NCBI GenBank assembly: GCA_035711865.1
Contig: DASTBT010000153.1
Span: 1 to 34,041 of the forward strand
DNA from: JAOUEA01 sp035711865
GTDB taxonomy: Bacteria; Actinomycetota; UBA4738; HRBIN12
DNA: 34,041 nucleotides
Direction: 5' to 3'
The position numbers and the translations under genes were made by a program. Positions 29,745-34,041 of the stretch are shown piece by piece; position 1 is the stretch's first letter, and each line of letters opens with the position of its first letter. Below the pieces are notes generated by a model. The model saw only the letters and a list, made by a program, of their open reading frames with translations, was not told where the DNA came from and ran no database searches.

Positions 29745-30917
29745 CTAGACGGCGTGGAGCTGAGGCTCGTCGACCTCGTCCCGCGAGGCCGCGATCGGTG
29801 TGACCTCGCACGGCAGCTCGACCACGAAGCGCGCGCCGCCCGAGGCCGCGTCCTCGATGCGAGCGGTGCCGCCGTGGAGCTCCGCGAATCGCTGCACGAG
29901 CGAGAGCCCGATGCCCATGCCTCGTCCGCTCGAATGCTCGCCCTGGCGGAACGGCTCGAACAACACCTCTTTGAGCTCGTCTGCCACGCCGGGACCGTCG
30001 TCCTCGACGACGATCTCGATGCCGGTGGATCGGCTCGCGACCTCCACGATCACGGCCGTTCCCGGCGGCGTGTGCCGGGCCGCGTTCACCAGCAGGTTCT
30101 CGATCACGCGCTCGACCTTGGCCGGATCGACCTCGGCGAGCACGGCGTCGGCGCGCACGCGCACCGGGTGGTCGACGAGCTGCGAGGTGTCGGCGACGAC
30201 GCGCCGGGCCAGCTCGCCCACGTCGGTCGGCAGCAGCTGCGGGGTCACCTTCCCGCGGTCGATGCGGTCCAGGTCGAGCAGGTCGTCGATCAGGCGGTTC
30301 ATCTTCCGACCGCTGTGCTCGATCACCTGGTACAGCGCCTCGCGCTCGTCAGCGCTCAGGTGCAGCTCCTCGTCGCGGCGGATCGTCTGCATCGCGCCGA
30401 GGATGCCGGCGAGCGGTCCCTTGAGGTCGTGCGAGACGGCATGGAGCAGCGTGTCCTTCACGTCGTTGAGCTGGCGCAGGTCGCTGGACCGGCCGGCTTC
30501 CTCCTCGACCAGTTCCCACTGCGCGTCGATGATCGCGCGCAGGGTGTCGAGGAGCATCGCGGCGGCCAGGTACACCGCGAATCGCACGATGCCGTTCCAG
30601 TAGGGCGCCGGGTCGGTGCTGCTGATGCTCGGCGTCGAGAGCACGTCGCTGACGAGCCCGGCGACCGTGGACACGACGACGGCGACGGCTCCCCATCGCC
30701 GGCCGAGGTTCCAGGTGATGAGGCCGATCGGCATCAGGTACAGCAGCGAGAGGGACAGATCGAGCCCGATCAGGTAGTCGAGCACGGTCACGACGGCGAT
30801 GAACGCGAGCCCGAGCGCTGCCACCAGGAGCGGGGATCGTCCGTCGAAGAACCCCTTGGTGCTCCTCAGCATCCGTCGATCCATCGCCTGCCGCCGAGGG
30901 TCGGTACGTTGTTCCAC
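29745..30917 (-). CDS. Membrane sensor histidine kinase
   Basis: The protein has 390 residues. Three to four hydrophobic helices lie in the first ~125 residues. A short helical linker leads to the dimerisation box with the phosphorylated His163 (LLHAVSHDLKGPLAGI). The ATPase domain has the N box (VIENLLVNAARHTPPG), G1 (VEDDGPGVADELKE), the F box (LFEPFRQGE) and G2 (GRGMGIGLSLVQRFAELHGG). No HAMP or PAS domain is evident. No response regulator gene is adjacent, so it is an orphan kinase in this window. The GTG at 30917 has no clear ribosome binding site. ATG codons at 30884 and 30872 are alternative starts that keep all the conserved parts. Confidence 0.9.
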   Translation of the reverse strand: MEQRTDPRRQAMDRRMLRSTKGFFDGRSPLLVAALGLAFIAVVTVLDYLIGLDLSLSLLYLMPIGLITWNLGRRWGAVAVVVSTVAGLVSDVLSTPSISSTDPAPYWNGIVRFAVYLAAAMLLDTLRAIIDAQWELVEEEAGRSSDLRQLNDVKDTLLHAVSHDLKGPLAGILGAMQTIRRDEELHLSADEREALYQVIEHSGRKMNRLIDDLLDLDRIDRGKVTPQLLPTDVGELARRVVADTSQLVDHPVRVRADAVLAEVDPAKVERVIENLLVNAARHTPPGTAVIVEVASRSTGIEIVVEDDGPGVADELKEVLFEPFRQGEHSSGRGMGIGLSLVQRFAELHGGTARIEDAASGGARFVVELPCEVTPIAASRDEVDEPQLHAV

Positions 30918-30967
30918 GTCAGAACACTCGACAGGCGCGGCCGCTACCTTGAGTCGGGTACCGCCGC

Positions 30968-30987
30968 CCGGGCACCGGAGTGCCCGG
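30968..30987 (-). terminator. Hairpin terminator of the murI-rdgB operon
   Basis: A perfect 8-bp stem CCGGGCAC/GTGCCCGG (30968-30975 with 30980-30987) closes a four-base loop immediately after the rdgB stop codon at 30988. No T-tract follows on the minus strand, but the position fits an intrinsic terminator. It separates the operon from the histidine kinase gene. Confidence 0.65.
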
Positions 30988-31590
30988 TCAACCCTCGAGC
31001 AGCTCCGCGAGGGCGCGGAATGCCCGTCCGCGGTGGCTGATGCGATCCTTCTGCTCGTCGGTCAGCTCCGCCATCGTCTCGTCCCAGCCGGCAGGCATGA
31101 ACACCGGGTCGTAGCCGAAGCCGCGCGCACCTCGGCGCCGCGCGACGAGTGTGCCCTCGCACACGCCTTCGGCGTAGGCGATGCGGCCGTCGGGCCAGGC
31201 GGTCGCGGCCACGCACCGGTAGCGTGCGGTGCGCCCTCCTGCCGGCACCCCGCGCAGCGCGCGGAGCAGGGCATCGAGGTTCTGCTCGTCGGAGGCGTGT
31301 TCACCGGCGTACCTCGCCGACCGAGGCCCCGGCCCGCCTCCGAGAGCATCGACCTCGATCCCCGAGTCGTCCGCGATCGCGGGGACATCGAGCGCCTCGG
31401 CGACGCGGGACGCCTTGAGCAGGGCGTTGTCGAGATAGGTCGCACCGGTCTCCTCGACGTCGGGGAAGGCCGACGGGTCGTGGCTCTCGACGGTGATCCA
31501 CTCGACGGGCCACTCGGCGCAGATCCGTCCGAGCTCGCGAAGCTTGTGCGCATTGCGGGAGGCGATCGCCAGCCGCTCGGGGAACGCCAC
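30988..31590 (-). CDS. rdgB: Non-canonical purine NTP pyrophosphatase (RdgB/HAM1, XTP/dITPase)
   Basis: The protein has 200 residues, the normal length. It hydrolyses dITP, XTP and ITP to the monophosphate and pyrophosphate and so keeps deaminated purines out of DNA and RNA. The N-terminal substrate motif SRNAHKLRELG is followed by PDVEETGATYLDNALLKA, the metal/catalytic ADDSGIEVDALGGGPGPRSARYAG block, GFGYDPVFMPAG and SHRGRAFRAL near the end. GTG at 31590 starts directly at the conserved part, four bases after the rph stop. The rph-rdgB order is conserved in actinobacteria. Confidence 0.95.
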   Translation of the reverse strand: MAFPERLAIASRNAHKLRELGRICAEWPVEWITVESHDPSAFPDVEETGATYLDNALLKASRVAEALDVPAIADDSGIEVDALGGGPGPRSARYAGEHASDEQNLDALLRALRGVPAGGRTARYRCVAATAWPDGRIAYAEGVCEGTLVARRRGARGFGYDPVFMPAGWDETMAELTDEQKDRISHRGRAFRALAELLEG

Positions 31591-31594
31591 GGCC

Positions 31595-32320
31595 TCAGCC
31601 CGCGCCGACGAGCGCGCCGCGCTGGAGCTCGGTGAGCCCCTCGACGCCGGCCGCCGCGAGGTCGAGCATCGCGTCGAGATCGCGGCGGGAGAACGGCGTG
31701 ACCTCGGCGGTGCCCTGGACCTCGACGAACTCGCCGCCCCCGGTCATCACGACGTTGAAGTCGACCTCTGCGCCGGCGTCCTCGTCATAGCACAGGTCCA
31801 GGCGCGGCTGGCCGTCGACGATGCCCACGCTCACGGCCGCGACGCTGTCGGTGAGCAGGCCGGCCGGGACCTTCCTGTCCGCCTCGAGCCCACGCAGCGC
31901 GAGGGCGAGCGCGACGTAGCCGCCGGTGATCGAGGCGGTGCGCGTGCCCGCATCGGCCTGCAGCACGTCACAGTCGATCGTGATCGTACGCTCGCCCAGA
32001 CGCGAGATGTCGGTGACGCTGCGAAGCGAACGGCCGATCAATCGCTGGATCTCCTGGGTACGGCCCCCCGGCCGTCCGCGGTTGACCTCGCGGCTCGTGC
32101 GCTCCGAGGTCGAGGCGGGCAGCATGGAGTACTCGCCCGTCACCCATCCCTTCCCGGTCCCCCGCAACCAGCGCGGGACCTCGTCGGCCACGCTCGCCGC
32201 GACGAGCACCCGGGTCTTGCCCATCGAGATCAGCACTGAGCCGGCCGCCCACTCCTGGTACCCGAGCTCCCACGTCACCGGTCGGAGCTCGTCGGCCGCC
32301 CGGCCGTCGGGTCGCGTCAC
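31595..32320 (-). CDS. rph: Ribonuclease PH
   Basis: The protein has 241 residues and starts with GTG. It is a phosphate-dependent 3'-5' exoribonuclease that trims tRNA 3' ends. Typical blocks are RPDGRAADELRPVTWELGYQEWAAGSVLISMGKTRVLVAASV, the GWVTGEYSMLPASTSERTSREVNRGRPGGRTQEIQRLIGRSLR arm (nucleic-acid and phosphate binding), ITIDCDVLQADAGTRTASITGGYVAL and LDLCYDEDAGAEVDFNVVMT. All of the expected Arg and Asp residues seem present. The start overlaps the stop of the upstream metallo-beta-lactamase-fold gene (GTGA). Confidence 0.95.
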   Translation of the reverse strand: MTRPDGRAADELRPVTWELGYQEWAAGSVLISMGKTRVLVAASVADEVPRWLRGTGKGWVTGEYSMLPASTSERTSREVNRGRPGGRTQEIQRLIGRSLRSVTDISRLGERTITIDCDVLQADAGTRTASITGGYVALALALRGLEADRKVPAGLLTDSVAAVSVGIVDGQPRLDLCYDEDAGAEVDFNVVMTGGGEFVEVQGTAEVTPFSRRDLDAMLDLAAAGVEGLTELQRGALVGAG

Positions 32321-33069
32321 GGACCGACCTCGAACGTGATCCCGTCCTCAGCGAGATCGATCACGCCGTCGAACGCGAGGGCGGCCTCTTCTCTCGAAAC
32401 CTCCGGATCGAGGGTCGGCAGGATGTGCGTGAGCACGAGTCGCTTGGCGCCGGCCGCCTTCGCGTGCTCCGCGGCCTGGGTCGCGCTCATGTGGAAGAAC
32501 GCGAGGCTCGAGGCGTCCTGGTAGGTGGCCTCCGCGACGAGCAGGTCGGCGTCGCGCGCCATGTCGATCACCTCGTCGCACGGGCCCGTGTCGCCGGTGT
32601 ACGCCAGCACGGCGCCACCCGCCTCGACCCGGAAGCCGACCGCCTCGACCCCGATGTGCGTCATCTCGTAGGTCGTGAAGTGCATCGGGCCGACGTCGAA
32701 CTCGTCACCGCCCCGCACGGTGCGGAAGTCGTACGCCTCGGCCATCACGTTCCGTCCGTTCTCGCTCGTCAGCAGGTTCATGCCCTCGACGAACCCGTCG
32801 GGGGAGTAGAAGGGGAGGTTCGGCGCCCCCATGCCCCCGTAGTGGCGCGCGTAGAACGCCGGCACGACATCGATGAAGTGGTCGGGGTGCCCGTGGGTGA
32901 CCACGATCGCGGCCAGCTGGTCGATGTCGACGAACTCCTGGAGCTTCGCGAACGTGCCCGTGCCTGCGTCGAGCCAGACGTGGGTTCCCTCGTGGCTCAG
33001 CAGGTGACCGCACGTGGCGCCTCCGGGGCCGGGCCACGTGCCGGCCGAACCCAGCACCGTCAGCTCCAC
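32317..33069 (-). CDS. Metallo-beta-lactamase-fold hydrolase, Rv1339-like (probable cyclic-nucleotide phosphodiesterase)
   Basis: The protein has 250 residues and starts with GTG. The metal motif is VVTHGHPDHFID with His59, His61, Asp63 and His64. Further ligands are the His of TTYEMTHIG, the Asp of LAYTGDTGPCDEV and the His of LVLTHILPTL. In M. tuberculosis the gene at this position (Rv1339), between murI and rph, encodes an atypical cAMP phosphodiesterase with this fold, so a cAMP-degrading role is the best guess from synteny. RNase-Z-like activity is the main alternative. The start lies inside the end of murI (10-base overlap), and the stop overlaps rph. Confidence 0.85.
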   Translation of the reverse strand: MELTVLGSAGTWPGPGGATCGHLLSHEGTHVWLDAGTGTFAKLQEFVDIDQLAAIVVTHGHPDHFIDVVPAFYARHYGGMGAPNLPFYSPDGFVEGMNLLTSENGRNVMAEAYDFRTVRGGDEFDVGPMHFTTYEMTHIGVEAVGFRVEAGGAVLAYTGDTGPCDEVIDMARDADLLVAEATYQDASSLAFFHMSATQAAEHAKAAGAKRLVLTHILPTLDPEVSREEAALAFDGVIDLAEDGITFEVGP

Positions 33070-33887
33070 GCCCCACCCCCGACGGGTTCGGCCCGGGCGG
33101 CGCCCACGTCGGTCAGCTCCGGGCCTAGGAAGAGGCCGGCCACCCGCTCGAACGCCGCAGGATCCCCGGTCGAGAGGAAGCCGTGCTCCGCGGGGGTCGT
33201 CGCGCGACGAAGCAGGCTCCCGGCGACGAGCGTCGCGTACACGTCCTTGGCGGTCTCCTCGGCCGATGACACCAGCACGACGTCGGGCCCGAGCTCGAGC
33301 TGCAGCAGCCCCGCCAGGAGCGGGTAGTGCGTGCATCCCATGATGAGCGTGTCGACGTCTTCGGCCATCAGCGGGGAAAGATACCCTCGCGCGGCGCGGC
33401 GTAGCTCGTCGCTCGTGGTGTCGCCACGTTCGACGTGCTCGACGAAGACGGGACAGGCTTGAGATCGCAGGGTCACCGCCGCGCCGGTCGCGGCCACCGC
33501 GCGCTCGTACGCCTCGCTCGCGACGGTGGCCTCGGTACCGATCAGGCCGAGGCGGCCGTTCCTCGTCGCGTGCACGGCCGTGCGCACGCCTGGATCGATG
33601 ACCCCGACGACGGGGATGCCCGCTCGCTCGGCGACCTCGTCGATCGCGCTCACTTCGATCGAGTTGCATGCGACCACGAGCATCTTCACATCGCGATGCA
33701 CCAGGAGATCGGCGATCTCCAGCGCGAAGCGCCGGATCATGTCGAGGGGCTTGGGGCCGTAGGGAAAACGCGCGGTGTCTCCGACGTAGAGCACGGGCTC
33801 GTGGGGGAGCTGATCCATGATCTGCCGCACGACCGTGAGGCCTCCGACGCCGGAGTCGAAGACGCCGATGGGGCGTTCGTCGCTCAT
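33060..33887 (-). CDS. murI: Glutamate racemase
   Basis: The protein has 275 residues. It makes D-glutamate for peptidoglycan from L-glutamate without cofactor. PIGVFDSGVGGLTVVRQI holds the first conserved Asp-Ser. Two catalytic cysteines are present, Cys74 in MLVVACNSIEVSA (usually ACNT) and Cys185 in LIMGCTHYPLL. VLYVGDTARFPYGPKP is also conserved. ATG at 33887 directly precedes the conserved region, and the open frame upstream would read into the cysM end. The last ~15 residues are a Gly/Ala-rich tail. The cysM stop codon lies 22 bases upstream. Confidence 0.95.
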   Translation of the reverse strand: MSDERPIGVFDSGVGGLTVVRQIMDQLPHEPVLYVGDTARFPYGPKPLDMIRRFALEIADLLVHRDVKMLVVACNSIEVSAIDEVAERAGIPVVGVIDPGVRTAVHATRNGRLGLIGTEATVASEAYERAVAATGAAVTLRSQACPVFVEHVERGDTTSDELRRAARGYLSPLMAEDVDTLIMGCTHYPLLAGLLQLELGPDVVLVSSAEETAKDVYATLVAGSLLRRATTPAEHGFLSTGDPAAFERVAGLFLGPELTDVGAARAEPVGGGAWS

Positions 33888-33909
33888 CGCGTCGCCCGCA
33901 CGCCGGCGT

Positions 33910-34041
33910 TCACCACCACAGGGACTCCGCCACACCCTTCTCGGCCACCGCGATGTCCTCGGCCCAGGCATCGGTCGACAGGTACTTCCACCCGGCGTCG
34001 GGAAGCAGGCAGACGATGTCGCCCGCATCGATCTCGTCGGC
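33910..34041 (-). CDS. cysM: Cysteine synthase-family protein, C-terminal end (gene runs off the window)
   Basis: The frame read from the window edge gives 43 residues ending at a TGA at 33910-33912. The sequence contains AGDIVCLLPDAGWKYLSTDAWAEDI, which is the conserved C-terminal strand of the PLP-dependent cysteine synthase/cystathionine beta-synthase family (GDIVVxLPDxGxRYLST). Because murI follows, as in M. tuberculosis and related actinobacteria, CysM is the best match within the family, but CysK cannot be excluded from this fragment alone. The rest of the gene lies beyond the right edge. Confidence 0.75.
   Translation of the reverse strand, partial: ADEIDAGDIVCLLPDAGWKYLSTDAWAEDIAVAEKGVAESLWW

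Noticed and set aside
1..34041. CRISPR arrays, insertion sequences, integrases or phage genes
   Set aside because: No regularly spaced repeats, transposase or integrase motifs, or phage structural proteins were seen on either strand.

Overview
This is a high-GC window with dense gene packing, many GTG starts and many 4-nt ATGA/GTGA gene overlaps. The gene content points to an actinobacterium (Actinomycetota). The strongest clue is the right end, where cysM-like, murI, a metallo-beta-lactamase-fold protein, rph and rdgB lie in the order of the Mycobacterium tuberculosis Rv1336-Rv1341 region, without the rhomboid gene. SigE-type ECF sigma factor, TolB-like propellers and a cyclase/STAND/TPR regulator fit the same phylum. 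I see no plasmid, phage, insertion sequence or CRISPR feature. The exact class cannot be fixed from the sequence alone.

Layout. 1-798: 3' part of an AI-2E family transporter gene. 894-970: tRNA-Lys(CTT). 975-3681 (minus): two TolB-like beta-propeller proteins around an ECF sigma factor, with a strong terminator hairpin. 3682-4169: no gene apart from a tRNA-like element that resembles the 3' half of the tRNA-Lys, lacks a D-arm and carries a TTA (ochre) anticodon. 4170-4715: DUF1697 protein. 4747-20592: a large divergent locus (below). 20611-23021: CapA-like protein, L,D-transpeptidase lipoprotein and tRNA-Leu(TAG). 23103-25748 (minus): small accessory proteins (lipoprotein, DUF1801, SnoaL-like, membrane protein, flavodoxin-like, DUF4177-like). 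25920-27017: FAD-dependent oxidoreductase. 27062-30917 (minus): cyclase/ATPase/TPR regulator and a membrane histidine kinase. 30988-34041 (minus): rdgB, rph, metallo-beta-lactamase-fold protein, murI and the end of cysM.

The most interesting part is the divergent locus at 4747-20592. Leftward from about 8400 run an XRE-cupin regulator, an amidohydrolase, an SDR-like protein without the SDR catalytic residues and a 3-hydroxyisobutyrate-dehydrogenase-family enzyme. Rightward run a bicupin, an M24-fold protein with one metal ligand changed to Cys, TPP-dependent E1 alpha and beta subunits without E2/E3, a second amidohydrolase, and a ribose/nucleoside-type ABC importer (permease, lipoprotein receptor, double ATPase). 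The last gene is an in-frame fusion of a second permease to a third amidohydrolase. Two near-identical 17-nt motifs in inverted orientation sit in the divergent intergenic region, one in front of each operon. I infer a dedicated uptake-and-breakdown system for a small, probably nitrogen-containing, molecule in which one amidohydrolase is tethered at the cytoplasmic exit of the importer. The substrate is unknown.
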